From positions 3,129,080 to 3,193,079 of the forward strand of contig NZ_NKFP01000006.1 of the NCBI RefSeq assembly GCF_002215035.1: a stretch of 64,000 bases of DNA, written 5' to 3'. Each line of letters begins with the position of its first letter. The first letter of the stretch is position 1. The DNA comes from Leptolyngbya ohadii IS1 (lineage in GTDB: Bacteria > Cyanobacteriota > Cyanobacteriia > Elainellales > Elainellaceae). Below the pieces are notes generated by a model. The model made no database searches, had not been told where the DNA came from, and was given only the letters and a program-made list of their open reading frames with translations. The position numbers and the translations under genes are program-made. Shown piece by piece: positions 27,261 to 36,096 of this stretch.

Positions 27261-27311
27261 GTCGCTTCCTAAATTCCCAATGAATCCTCCCTCTCTCCTC
27301 GAGCGCCTCCC

Positions 27312-27749
27312 ATGCCAAGAATTTCTGCATTAGGGCTGGATGTGGGCCGAAAGCGAATTGGGGTGGCAGGCTGCGATGGTACAGGACTGATCGCTACTGG
27401 GTTAGAGACGATCGATCGCCGTTCCTTTGCTGAGGATGTGGAGCGACTGAGAAAACTGGCAGTAGACCGCGAGGCACAGCTTTTGGTGATTGGCTTGCCC
27501 TACAACATGGACGGCAGCCTGGGCTTTCAGGCAAAACAGGTGCAGAAATTCGCCGATCGCCTCTCAAAAGCACTCGATTTACCCGTGGAATTTGTCGATG
27601 AACGGCTGACCTCCGTACAGGCGGAAGAACTTTTGCGCGCGGAGCGACAGGACTTTTCTAGAAATAAAGGGTTGATCGATCGGAGAGCAGCCGCTATTAT
27701 CCTGCAACAGTGGCTTGATGTCCGTCGCAATCAGAGAAGGGATCTGTAA
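27312..27749 (+). CDS. ruvX: Putative pre-16S rRNA nuclease / Holliday junction resolvase YqgF
   Basis: Predicted 145 aa, normal length. RNase H-like fold residues are present: LGLDVGRKRIGVA with the first catalytic Asp, VIGLPYNMDGSLGFQA, and FVDERLTSVQAEELL with Asp/Glu. The family matures the 16S rRNA 5' end and has been called an anti-recombination resolvase (RuvX/YqgF). DUF3727 and mltG follow on the same strand, an order I recall from other cyanobacteria. Confidence 0.93.
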   Translation: MPRISALGLDVGRKRIGVAGCDGTGLIATGLETIDRRSFAEDVERLRKLAVDREAQLLVIGLPYNMDGSLGFQAKQVQKFADRLSKALDLPVEFVDERLTSVQAEELLRAERQDFSRNKGLIDRRAAAIILQQWLDVRRNQRRDL

Positions 27750-27903
27750 CTCGATCGCCCCAGCAAAGCTAAAAAATTTGAATAGAGTAGCCCCTTTTTT
27801 CGCTAGTTCAGGCACAATTCGACGCAAGACCTTACCTCAGAAAGGTATAAGAGGAAAGGATAAAGAGTAGAAGATAAGCAAACGCGCGTGTGTGGTTATT
27901 GAA

Positions 27904-28485
27904 ATGGACGAAGTACCTACGATTAATTTGCTGGATGAAGATGGACAGTCAATTCCTTGCTTTGTGGAGCGATCGCTGAGTGCGAAGGGCAAGGAGTACG
28001 TGCTGCTGCGTCCAGTGGATGCCCCCGTGGAAATTTTTGCCTGGGTGGGGGATGAGGACGAAGAGGATGAAATGCTGCTGGATGTGGATGATGCCGAGCT
28101 GGATGAAATTATGCCGACCGCAAAGGCAGTTCTGGCGGAGCAGGATTTAACGCTGCACCGGACGGCGCTGGCGCTGATTGCGACGGGTGAGCTGCCGGAG
28201 TTCACCGAAGAGGATGTGATTACGCTGGATCTTGAAGGGGATGAGGGTCAGGTGAATCTGGAGCAGTTCCAGCAGCTTGCCTCTTTCTTCCACGAGGAGC
28301 AGGAATACGTGGTTTGTACACCGCTCGATCCGTTCCTGTTTATCGCTCGCCTCAATTCTGCCGGACAGCCCGAACTGCTGACCCCGGATGAACTGAACAC
28401 GCTCCAGCAGCTTGACGAGTTCAAGGAGTTGCAGCTTGAGCTAGAGCAGCTCGCCGATGAATTTGACGATGAGGAGCTAAATTAA
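27904..28485 (+). CDS. DUF3727 (and DUF1292-like) protein
   Basis: Predicted 193 aa from ATG 27904; a GTG at 27892 is also possible. The protein is very acidic. The N-terminal half (INLLDEDGQSIPCFVERSLSAKGKEYVLLRPVDAPVEIFAW) resembles DUF1292-type small beta domains, and the C-terminal half (VNLEQFQQLASFFHEEQEYVVCTPLDPFLFIARL) matches DUF3727. No enzymatic motif is visible. mltG starts 3 bp after its stop, so translation is probably coupled. Confidence 0.85.
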   Translation: MDEVPTINLLDEDGQSIPCFVERSLSAKGKEYVLLRPVDAPVEIFAWVGDEDEEDEMLLDVDDAELDEIMPTAKAVLAEQDLTLHRTALALIATGELPEFTEEDVITLDLEGDEGQVNLEQFQQLASFFHEEQEYVVCTPLDPFLFIARLNSAGQPELLTPDELNTLQQLDEFKELQLELEQLADEFDDEELN

Positions 28486-28488
28486 GGC

Positions 28489-29679
28489 ATGTTCAAGGCT
28501 TCCCGCATTCAGAAGGGTTTGTTCTATCTGCTGCTATTGCCGATCGTCCTGGGAATTGGTGCGTGGCAGGGATGGTCTTGGTGGAGCTGGGCAAGTGCGC
28601 CGCCCACTGGAAACTCGTCTGGATCTGCGGCGGAGCCTGATGCCGCTAAACCTCAGACCGTTCAGATTCAAATTCCTGAAGGCAGTACGGCACAGCAGAT
28701 TGGCGAAGACCTCCATGCCGCCGGATTAATTCGATCGCTCACTGCCTGGAACATCTGGTCGCGCTGGCTGAGTCAGCAGGATAGGACGGGTGGATTTCAG
28801 GCAGGAACATACGAGCTTTCAAGTGATCAGTCCATGACGGCGATCGCGGATCAGCTATGGCGGGGCGATGTGGTGCAGAGCAGCTACACGATTCCCGAAG
28901 GCTGGTCGATGCAGCAGATGGCGAAATACTTTGAGGAGCAGGGCTATTTCTCTGCCCAGGCTTTCCTCGACGCCACAAAGCAAATTCCCCGCGATCGCTA
29001 CCCCTGGTTGCCGGAAAATTTGCCTCATTTGGAGGGATTCCTGTATCCCGATACCTACCAGTTTGGCGGGGAACTGACTCCGCAATTGGTGGTCGATCAG
29101 ATGCTCGATCGCTTTCAGCAGGTGGCACTGCCGCTCTATGAGAAGGCTCAGGGCACGACTAAGTACAGTCTGCTGGAATGGGTGACGCTTGCCAGCATTG
29201 TTGAAAAAGAAGCCGTCATTGGCGAGGAACGTCCAACGATCGCCGGAGTGTTTGCCCGAAGACTGCGGGAAGGCATCACGCTCGGAGCCGACCCCACCGT
29301 GGAATATGGGCTGGGAATTCGCCAAACCGTTGACCAACCGCTGACCTTCGAGCAGGTTCGCACCCCGTCGCCCTACAACACTTACATCAATCCGGGTTTG
29401 CCGCCTACGCCGATCGCCAGTCCGGGCGTTGCCAGCCTGGAGGTTTCCCTAAATCCGCCGGATACAGAATATCTCTACTTTGTGGCTCGCTATGACGGGA
29501 CGCACGTTTTTAGCCGCACGTTAGCAGAGCATGAGGCGGCACAGGCAGCAATTCATGACGGACGGGAAGTAAATCAACAGCCAGCAGGACAGCCAGCAGC
29601 AGGACAGCCAGAATCTTCGCCTGCGGCATCCCCTTCGCCCACAGCCTCACCGACTAACTCGCCTGCAACAAGTCCCTAG
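28489..29679 (+). CDS. mltG: Endolytic murein transglycosylase MltG
   Basis: Predicted 396 aa. One N-terminal transmembrane helix (about residues 11-30) is followed by a LysM-like segment (VQIQIPEGSTAQQIGEDLHAAGLI) and the YceG catalytic domain, with the catalytic Glu in LASIVEKEA, then ADPTVEYGLG and SPYNTYINPGLPPTPIASPG. MltG cleaves nascent peptidoglycan strands at the inner membrane and sets glycan length. The C-terminal about 35 residues are a Pro/Ala/Ser/Thr tail with a GQPA repeat. Confidence 0.93.
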   Translation: MFKASRIQKGLFYLLLLPIVLGIGAWQGWSWWSWASAPPTGNSSGSAAEPDAAKPQTVQIQIPEGSTAQQIGEDLHAAGLIRSLTAWNIWSRWLSQQDRTGGFQAGTYELSSDQSMTAIADQLWRGDVVQSSYTIPEGWSMQQMAKYFEEQGYFSAQAFLDATKQIPRDRYPWLPENLPHLEGFLYPDTYQFGGELTPQLVVDQMLDRFQQVALPLYEKAQGTTKYSLLEWVTLASIVEKEAVIGEERPTIAGVFARRLREGITLGADPTVEYGLGIRQTVDQPLTFEQVRTPSPYNTYINPGLPPTPIASPGVASLEVSLNPPDTEYLYFVARYDGTHVFSRTLAEHEAAQAAIHDGREVNQQPAGQPAAGQPESSPAASPSPTASPTNSPATSP

Positions 29680-29842
29680 TTCAACTCGATCCCTGTGCGC
29701 GTTAGATTAGTAGAGGGAAGTATAAGGGATATTCTCGGTTTGTTTTTTCTCATGATCTAATCAGGCGTGCGCTGCATTGGTTGAGATGCCGCTCAGTTTT
29801 TTCTTTTGACACTCACTATTTCTTCTTTCTGGAACCCGCTTT

Positions 29843-30391
29843 ATGTCTTGGGGTAAATTATTGCAGCCCGATTTGATTCTGGGCGATTCGATCCTGTCGC
29901 TTACGCCGGAATTGCTTCAGCAGCATCAGCTTCAGGGCTTGGTGCTGGACGTTGACGAGACGCTGGTGCCGATGAGCATGGCGGAAGCCTCCGAGGAATT
30001 GCAGCAGTGGATCAACGATGTGCGATCGATCGCGTCCCTCTGGCTAGTCAGCAATAACATCAGCGAGAATCGGATTCGCCGGATTGGAGAGTCGCTGAGT
30101 ATTCCCTACATTCTGGGGGCAAAAAAGCCTTCTCGTCGCAAATTGCGCCAGGCAGTCGAAGCAATGAATCTCCCCACAGAACGGGTAGCAATGGTGGGCG
30201 ATCGTCTGTTTACGGATGTGCTGGCGGGTAATCGGCTGGGGATGTTTACGATTCTGGTGGAGCCGATGGTGAATCCCTTAAAGGCAGGACAGCGGTATCT
30301 GGTGCGCGATGTAGAGGTCTGGTTTTCCCAGTTGCTAGGCGCATCCATCCACGATCTGCAACAAACTGTGTCCCATTCGGACAACTCTTAA
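29843..30391 (+). CDS. yqeG: YqeG-family HAD IIIA phosphatase
   Basis: Predicted 182 aa. HAD motif I is LDVDETLVPM (nucleophile and acid Asp), motif II the SNN in WLVSNNISE, the Lys in GAKKPSRR, and motif IV GDRLFTDVLAGNRLGM. The PGP/YqeG group includes the mitochondrial phosphatidylglycerophosphatase Gep4, so a role in phosphatidylglycerol synthesis is possible; this lipid is essential for cyanobacterial photosystems. The 163-bp gap to mltG suggests a separate promoter. Confidence 0.85.
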   Translation: MSWGKLLQPDLILGDSILSLTPELLQQHQLQGLVLDVDETLVPMSMAEASEELQQWINDVRSIASLWLVSNNISENRIRRIGESLSIPYILGAKKPSRRKLRQAVEAMNLPTERVAMVGDRLFTDVLAGNRLGMFTILVEPMVNPLKAGQRYLVRDVEVWFSQLLGASIHDLQQTVSHSDNS

Positions 30392-30530
30392 TATTCCTTC
30401 GTCAATACTAAAGAAAAGGTTAACTCTCTTATTGATTTCTCTGATCCCTGGTAGTCTACATAAAGATCAAATGGGGTCAGCCCATATAAAGACCCTAAGC
30501 CATAAATCCCTTTGCATACTTTAGGAGAGT

Positions 30531-30566
30531 CACCAGTCTTCGCTTATAGAGGGCTGGTGTTCTTCT
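30531..30566 (+). terminator. Terminator-like hairpin between yqeG and the U32 gene
   Basis: CACCAG (30531-30536) pairs with CTGGTG (30554-30559), followed by TTCTTCT. The loop is long and the T-run interrupted, so it is moderate evidence. Confidence 0.45.
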
Positions 30567-30580
30567 ATTGCGGGGTTTAT

Positions 30581-33163
30581 TTACTCGAAGGGTCCGCGAG
30601 TCACGCCGAGGCGATTTTGCAGTTTCAAGGTTCTCCAGAGCTGTGCCCCGGTCATTTTGCCCTCAAGCAACTGCTGGTAGCAGCCGATCGTCTGGCTGAC
30701 CTGTTCTGGGGTTTCGTTGACAAATTCCAGGCGGAACGATCGCACACCAAACCCCATTAATCGCTGCACGTATTCTGCCCCGGTCTGTGCGGTGCCGTTA
30801 AACACCGTATTGCGACAGCCTGCGTCGGCTTGCAGGAGGTGTTCCGTCCCGACGCGATCGCGCAGCTTCACTTCCGATTGTTCGCAGGGACGACCGCAGT
30901 TGGTGTAGTCCGTACCCTCAGACAGGAAGGCGCAGAAGACACAGTGTTCCATGTGGAACATCGGCATGTGCTGATGAATTGTCACTTCTAGCCAGTCCGA
31001 CGGACAGCTTTTAATCAGGTCTTCAAGCTGGGTGATATTTAAATCGTAGGAGGCAGTCAGCCGCTCCAATCCCGATCGCATGAAGTGATCCGCCGTGAGC
31101 GCATTCGCTACGTTGAGCGAGAAATCGCCAACTCGCCGCTGGTCGGCAAAATACTTCAGGTGGTCGTAGTTTCGCACCAGGTAGCCGTCTGCCTCGGACG
31201 ATCGCACCTGCTGAAGAATCCAGTTTTCCCCCACTTTGGTGATGCGGGGCGGGGCGACGAAGATTTGCGGGGGGAGATTTTCGGAGGGGGCAAAGTCTCG
31301 AACCTGCTGGACTGCCTGACGATAGGCGCGAGGGTCTTCCAGTTCGCAGTAGATGATTTTGCTGCCGGATTGGAGGACGGCTTCGAGTTGGTTGAGGCGA
31401 CGGACGAGGGGGATGAGGGTGGGGAGTTGAAGCGATCGATCATTTCCTAAATCTCCGCTTGTCCTTTCCGCGTTTGAAGCGCGAGGTAGGGAATTTTGCG
31501 TTTTAGGCAGTAGGTCTTTTAGTTTGTTTTGGGGCGTTAATTGCCAGCGTCGAGGTTGGCTGCGCTGCTGTTCGAGTTGGCTGACAATTTCGCGCCGGAG
31601 TCGGTTGAGTTCGCTCATGGGCAGCATCAGATCGCCTTTGAGGTGGCTGGCGAGTCCTCCCAGGCAAAAGGGCGTGTTGCCTAAGCGTCCGAGCTGTTCG
31701 CGCAGCCGATCGATCGTTAGAGGCTGTTTTTCCGCCGTTACAAGCGGCATAGCGGATTCAATCTGGACGATGTCACCCTGCTCATCACGGGCAATCACGG
31801 TGAGCGATCGACCTAATTCTCCGTGAACTTCAAAGTTGATCGGTCTTTGGAACCGGGGATTGTCCCCAGCATAGGTTTGTCTGATTTGACGATCGAGTTC
31901 CGGGTCGCTGGTTTTCCAGAGGCGATCGCCGGGATGGATGCGCCGCCAGTTGAGGTCGTTTCGTCCAAAGGTAAGGATGGCTTCCTGTCCCCGCTGCTCG
32001 ACGGCATAGATGCGTCCACCTTCTTCTTTCTGTTCTGGATGTCCGCTGTCGAACACGACCCCATCACCGGGCTTTGCGGGGGCTTCCAGGGTCAGTAAAA
32101 CTTGCTCTGGGCGCACTTTCTTGACCTGCCCCAAATACACGCCGCGCTTCTTGCCAAACCGGGCATGGACAAGTTCCTGGTTGTTGATGCCGTTGAGCCA
32201 TCCGGTGGAGAGTCCGCGAGAAAAGGACATTTCCAGGTTATAGCGATCGGCTTCTGCGTAAAATTCCGGTTCTGTTTCGGTCAGGGATGCCATGACGCGA
32301 TCGAGTGCTTGCCGATAGGTGCGGGTGACATTGGCGACGTATTCGGGGGCTTTCAGTCGTCCTTCGATTTTGAGGCTGCTGATGCCTGCCTTCACCAGAT
32401 CGGGCAAAACTTCCAGACCGGAGAGATCCTGGGGACTGAGCAGATATTTGCGATCGCCCAGATTCACCTGTTCTCCGTCTGCAATGAGATCGTAGGGCAT
32501 CCGGCAGGCTTGAGCGCATTCACCCCGATTTGCCGATCGTCCGCCTAAGGCTTCGCTGGTGAGGCATTGCCCGGAGTAGGCAACACAAAGCGCCCCATGT
32601 ACGAATACTTCTAGCGGCAGGGAAATCTGGCGATCGCTCAACTGCTGCTGAATCTTGCGAATCTCTTTTAGCGAACATTCCCGCGCCAGCACGACCAGTT
32701 CGCAGCCTAGATCCTTAGCAAACTCTACGCCGATCGCCGTCGTCACCGTCATCTGGGTCGAAGCGTGAATCGGGAAGTCTGGCGACAGATGGCGAATCAG
32801 CCGACAAATGGCCACATCCTGAACGATCGCGGCATCCACTCCGGCGGCAATAATGCTGCGAAGATACTGCTCTGCCTCGCGTAGCTCCTGCGGAAACACC
32901 AGCGTATTCACCGTGACGTAGCCCTTGACGCCGCGCCGATGCAAAAACGCCATCAGTTCCGGCAGATCTGCCTCAGTGAAGTTCTCTGCCCGCATTCGTG
33001 CATTGAAGCGATCGAGTCCAAAGTAAATGGCATCTGCGCCATTCTCCACCGCTGCTTTGGCACATTCCCAGTTGCCCGCCGGAGCCAAAATTTCCGGTCG
33101 CTTGAAAGGGACAGGCAGGGAGGGAGTCAGGGATTGCAGGTCAGCCGTTAAATCAGCCGTCAT
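30581..33163 (-). CDS. U32 family peptidase with DUF3656 domain
   Basis: Predicted 860 aa. The N-terminal about 300 residues are a U32 domain (EILAPAGNWECAKAAVENGADAIYFGL, the VHGALCVAYSGQCLTS and NRGECAQACRMPY cysteine cluster, SLKIEGRLKAPEYV). The middle is DUF3656/collagenase-like (NFEVHGELGRSLTV), and near the C-terminus a second cysteine group appears (HMEHCVFCAFLSEG...CGRPCEQ). U32 relatives such as TrhP and UbiU bind an Fe-S cluster and take part in tRNA or quinone hydroxylation rather than proteolysis, so the peptidase name is historical. A tRNA-hydroxylation role (TrhP/YrrN-like) is plausible. Confidence 0.88.
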   Translation of the reverse strand: MTADLTADLQSLTPSLPVPFKRPEILAPAGNWECAKAAVENGADAIYFGLDRFNARMRAENFTEADLPELMAFLHRRGVKGYVTVNTLVFPQELREAEQYLRSIIAAGVDAAIVQDVAICRLIRHLSPDFPIHASTQMTVTTAIGVEFAKDLGCELVVLARECSLKEIRKIQQQLSDRQISLPLEVFVHGALCVAYSGQCLTSEALGGRSANRGECAQACRMPYDLIADGEQVNLGDRKYLLSPQDLSGLEVLPDLVKAGISSLKIEGRLKAPEYVANVTRTYRQALDRVMASLTETEPEFYAEADRYNLEMSFSRGLSTGWLNGINNQELVHARFGKKRGVYLGQVKKVRPEQVLLTLEAPAKPGDGVVFDSGHPEQKEEGGRIYAVEQRGQEAILTFGRNDLNWRRIHPGDRLWKTSDPELDRQIRQTYAGDNPRFQRPINFEVHGELGRSLTVIARDEQGDIVQIESAMPLVTAEKQPLTIDRLREQLGRLGNTPFCLGGLASHLKGDLMLPMSELNRLRREIVSQLEQQRSQPRRWQLTPQNKLKDLLPKTQNSLPRASNAERTSGDLGNDRSLQLPTLIPLVRRLNQLEAVLQSGSKIIYCELEDPRAYRQAVQQVRDFAPSENLPPQIFVAPPRITKVGENWILQQVRSSEADGYLVRNYDHLKYFADQRRVGDFSLNVANALTADHFMRSGLERLTASYDLNITQLEDLIKSCPSDWLEVTIHQHMPMFHMEHCVFCAFLSEGTDYTNCGRPCEQSEVKLRDRVGTEHLLQADAGCRNTVFNGTAQTGAEYVQRLMGFGVRSFRLEFVNETPEQVSQTIGCYQQLLEGKMTGAQLWRTLKLQNRLGVTRGPFE

Positions 33164-33236
33164 AGTCAGTCGATCGCGCAGAAGTCGCGGAAGTGAAACA
33201 GGTCTTCTGCCATGATATCGAGTCCGATCGCTCTAT

Positions 33237-33303
33237 GGGATTTGAACGATCGGATTTGAACGATGGGACTTGAACAATGGGACTTGAACGATGGGACTTA
33301 AAC
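33237..33303. repeat. 14-bp minisatellite, about 4-5 units
   Basis: A GGACTTGAACGATG-type unit is repeated head to tail (GGATTTGAACGATC, GGATTTGAACGATG, GGACTTGAACAATG, GGACTTGAACGATG, partial GGACTTAAACC). It lies 74 bp upstream of the U32 start. Confidence 0.85.
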
Positions 33304-33387
33304 CATGCGGCAGGCATTCCGAATCGATGGGATTGAGCGCCTCCAGACTGCCTTGCCACCAATCCTAAAAAAAGTTTGAAAGAGGGC

Positions 33388-33417
33388 TTGCCAAATTCGG
33401 GAAGCCACCGCTATAGT
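33388..33417 (+). promoter_or_regulatory. Promoter of the tRNA-Ile/tRNA-Ala pair
   Basis: TTGCCA at 33388-33393 and TATAGT at 33412-33417, separated by 18 bp, about 24 bp upstream of tRNA-Ile. Confidence 0.6.
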
Positions 33418-33440
33418 TATAAAGGTGCTGAGCCGAACGC

Positions 33441-33514
<74 letters not shown>

Positions 33515-33559
33515 TGCGGCAAGGCACTGCTTAAGCTTACAAGCTTAGGTCAACAACAC

Positions 33560-33632
33560 GGGGGTTTAGCTCAGTTGGTAGAGCGCCTGCTTTGCAAGCA
33601 GGATGTCAGCGGTTCGAGTCCGCTAACCTCCA
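33560..33632 (+). tRNA. trnA-UGC: tRNA-Ala (anticodon TGC)
   Basis: A 73-nt cloverleaf: acceptor GGGGGTT with AACCTCC gives the G3-U70 wobble that identifies tRNA-Ala. Anticodon loop TTTGCAA (TGC), T-arm GCGG-TTCGAGT-CCGC. It is separated from tRNA-Ile by 45 bp and probably shares its promoter. Confidence 0.96.
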
Positions 33633-33729
33633 TAAGTGAAATGAGCTTCATAGATAAAACGCGTCGCGATGTTTCTCCTTAGATGAGATAGTCACGACGC
33701 AAAATTTTTGTTAATGCTGTGGTTAATAT

Positions 33730-34044
33730 TTACAGCCTGAAAAGGCTATAACCCAAAGCAAGCAGACCAACCAAGCTCACCAAACCCAGCCCTTTGCGGA
33801 AATAGTTAACGCCCGAAAACAGTTCTAGCCATGCCCAGGTGTAGAGCGTCCCAAAGCCGACCAAGCCCGACAGGATGCCGATCGCCCCATTAGGAGCTAC
33901 AAAATGAAGCAGTGTTGCCGCTGTACCAATTGTGGCAGGTAAATTCGGCAGTTGAGCAATTACAATATTGCCTTCGCTATCGCGAAAAATGCGATTGAAC
34001 AGGGAATCTCTTTTATCTAAGTTTGTGTTGATTTGCGATGACAT
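33730..34044 (-). CDS. Hypothetical small membrane protein
   Basis: Predicted 104 aa. A polar N-terminus (SSQINTNLDKRDSLFNRIFRDSEGNIVIAQLPNLP) is followed by two or three hydrophobic segments (ATIGTAATLLHFVAPNG, IGILSGLVGFGTLYTWAWLELF, GLGLVSLVGLLALGYSLF). It looks like a conserved cyanobacterial protein, but I cannot name its family. It reads toward the tRNA pair from the opposite direction. Confidence 0.65.
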   Translation of the reverse strand: MSSQINTNLDKRDSLFNRIFRDSEGNIVIAQLPNLPATIGTAATLLHFVAPNGAIGILSGLVGFGTLYTWAWLELFSGVNYFRKGLGLVSLVGLLALGYSLFRL

Positions 34045-34306
34045 TCGGTTCGTTTGGGAACAACTACATGATTATGCTAGTGTGGTTTTCCCAATCAGTA
34101 CCTATGTCGATCGTTAGATTAGATAGTGATAACTTGCATCAACTTTAATTCTGGCAGACGAAAGAATTTCATAGAAGGAACTCAGGAAGGGAATACTGAT
34201 GCAACGCTAAGGTTCATCAATCCTTTAGCTAGAGTTCATCTCCTGTTTGCCTTTTTACGCTTTGGGGAATACTACGATCGTGATCAGGTAAAGCGAGAGC
34301 GCAACC

Positions 34307-34933
34307 ATGCCTAAAACTGCTGCTAAAACTAAGTCAGCTAAGCCTGCAACTACAAAATCAGTCAAATCAGAAAACTCTGCTCCACTCAACTCACTGTTAC
34401 AGAATGAAATTGCTCGGCTTTCAGAACTACATGGAGTCAATACCTCTGTTTTTGAGGAATTTGCTCAATTTGTGATCACTAATCACAAGAAGAAAGACCA
34501 AGCAGTTAAACCAGTAAAAGTTAAACCACTCACGCTATCGCAGCTTAAGACCGCTATCTATCAACATTTTTCAGTTAAAAATACAACTGAACTCAAGAAG
34601 TCCGGTGCGTTTAAGATGGCAACTGATGGCATGGACGCACTTGATTTAGGTGTTAAAGAAGGTTGGAAAAAGCTCTATCGCAAGTTCGTTGGCATTCTCC
34701 CTGGAGAGGAGGATCAAAAAGGCTATGGCTGCATTAATGGAATTAACGTTTTTCAATACTTTAAGCCCTGGCAGGTCTTTGAACTTAACCCGCAAACTGC
34801 AACCCAGCAGGATATTAAGAATGCCTACCATCGCTTAAGCAAAATCTACCATCCTGATGTTGCTGGAACAGGTGATGCCGCAATGTTTGACTGTTTGACC
34901 GTGATGTATAAGAGTATTAGCGCAGAGGCGTGA
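34307..34933 (+). CDS. J-domain (DnaJ-like) protein, C-terminal J domain
   Basis: Predicted 208 aa. Residues 1-25 are a Lys/Ala/Thr-rich disordered tail. Residues about 30-150 are a helical region of no recognised family. Residues about 154-205 form a J domain (WQVFELNPQTATQQDIKNAYHRLSKIYHPDV), with the Hsp70-stimulating HPD at 182-184 intact. J domains are usually N-terminal, so this order is unusual. The gene is 3 bp upstream of the HNH nuclease-like gene, so the two are almost certainly one operon. Base composition is more AT-rich than in neighbouring genes. Inferred role: recruiting DnaK to its partner or to a target. Confidence 0.75.
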   Translation: MPKTAAKTKSAKPATTKSVKSENSAPLNSLLQNEIARLSELHGVNTSVFEEFAQFVITNHKKKDQAVKPVKVKPLTLSQLKTAIYQHFSVKNTTELKKSGAFKMATDGMDALDLGVKEGWKKLYRKFVGILPGEEDQKGYGCINGINVFQYFKPWQVFELNPQTATQQDIKNAYHRLSKIYHPDVAGTGDAAMFDCLTVMYKSISAEA

Positions 34934-34936
34934 GTC

Positions 34937-35923
34937 ATGGCTAAACAGAAAACGGGCTTCACAATTCGTGAGGCTGAACTTGCTGCGGCTTTAGAAATTA
35001 CGCACGAAAGATTAGACGAAATTATTATATTTTTTGATGCCGACCCAAGCGATCAGTGGGAACTCCGTGAGAACGATCATTTTATTTTCCTCAATAAGAA
35101 CTTAGGGGAAAGGCTGTTCTCCGAGCAGGGAGCCTATGCGATCGCAAAATACCTCGACGAGAAGGCAGCTAAAAGCATTTGGCAACTTATCACAGAGTTT
35201 ATTACCCGACATAAGGAAAAGATTCGCAACGCCTTTATCAGTCGAAAGATTCAGGAAAACTGTAGTTCACTTACTGTTAGAAATAACCGTCACTTTCTTT
35301 CAAAGAAGGATGTAGTGAGCATTCTTTGTACTAGTCCAGCGCGGTTGAACAAGGCGTTTGAGGAAATTCAGAAGTCGTATGATCCCATGAAGATCTACGA
35401 GGACTTCGATGATATTGATGGCGTTCGATATTATTCACTTTCGGGCTTCTACAAGCTCTCGCAGCATCTCGCTCAGAAATTAACAGTCAAAGATCGACGG
35501 GGTTGGTGTGAGGCGATCGAGGTTGTTGGAAAGAAAACCTTTAAGTTAATAATCGATGAGCAGACTGCCAGGCAGAAGAAAATTGAAGCTGCAATGAGAG
35601 GAGCTAAGAAGCGAGATAAAAGTCAGTGTCAAATCACAGGCAAGTCTCACGGGAAACATAGCAAAGCGATTAATGTCACTGTACATCACATCTATTCCAA
35701 GCAGCACTATCCTCATCTTGCAGCTTGTGTAGATAACCTCATTACTCTCACACAGGAAGTTCATCAGGACTTTCACACCTGGAACGGCGGTTCTCAAAAG
35801 CCTTGCACTGCCGATCACTTGATTCAATTTGTTACCGAACTTTATCCCGACAACTACGAGGTCATTCTCAAACTCAATCAGGTCAAACAAATACTAGATT
35901 CACAGTCTAGTAAGGCAGCATAA
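34937..35923 (+). CDS. HNH-type endonuclease-like protein with duplicated N-terminal domains
   Basis: Predicted 328 aa. The C-terminal region has an HNH-like ββα signature: Cys231 in SQCQITG, His250-His251-Ile in VTVHHIYSKQHYPH, Asn267 in DNLITL and His276/His280 in EVHQDFHTW. This resembles nicking or phage-type HNH nucleases, though only part of the usual zinc cysteines is present. The N-terminal half seems to contain two copies of a roughly 65-residue module (REAELAAALEITHERLDEII...SEQGAYAIAKYL at about 10-75; KKDVVSILCTSPARLNKAF...SLSGFYKLSQHL at about 122-181), perhaps helix-turn-helix DNA binding. Its partner J-domain gene is directly upstream. Confidence 0.7.
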   Translation: MAKQKTGFTIREAELAAALEITHERLDEIIIFFDADPSDQWELRENDHFIFLNKNLGERLFSEQGAYAIAKYLDEKAAKSIWQLITEFITRHKEKIRNAFISRKIQENCSSLTVRNNRHFLSKKDVVSILCTSPARLNKAFEEIQKSYDPMKIYEDFDDIDGVRYYSLSGFYKLSQHLAQKLTVKDRRGWCEAIEVVGKKTFKLIIDEQTARQKKIEAAMRGAKKRDKSQCQITGKSHGKHSKAINVTVHHIYSKQHYPHLAACVDNLITLTQEVHQDFHTWNGGSQKPCTADHLIQFVTELYPDNYEVILKLNQVKQILDSQSSKAA

Positions 35924-36096
35924 TTTAAGAAATTTGAGGAGTGCTGATAACTCTTTGCTTTCATTCCATTAAGCAGTCAGGCGAAATTTATAACCGGACG
36001 GACATAGTTAAAGGCGACTGCCGTTAGATCTCAATCTTGTCAAGACAAACAGCCGCCGCCAAAAACACTATTCAGTTAAGCATCAGTTATGGCTCA

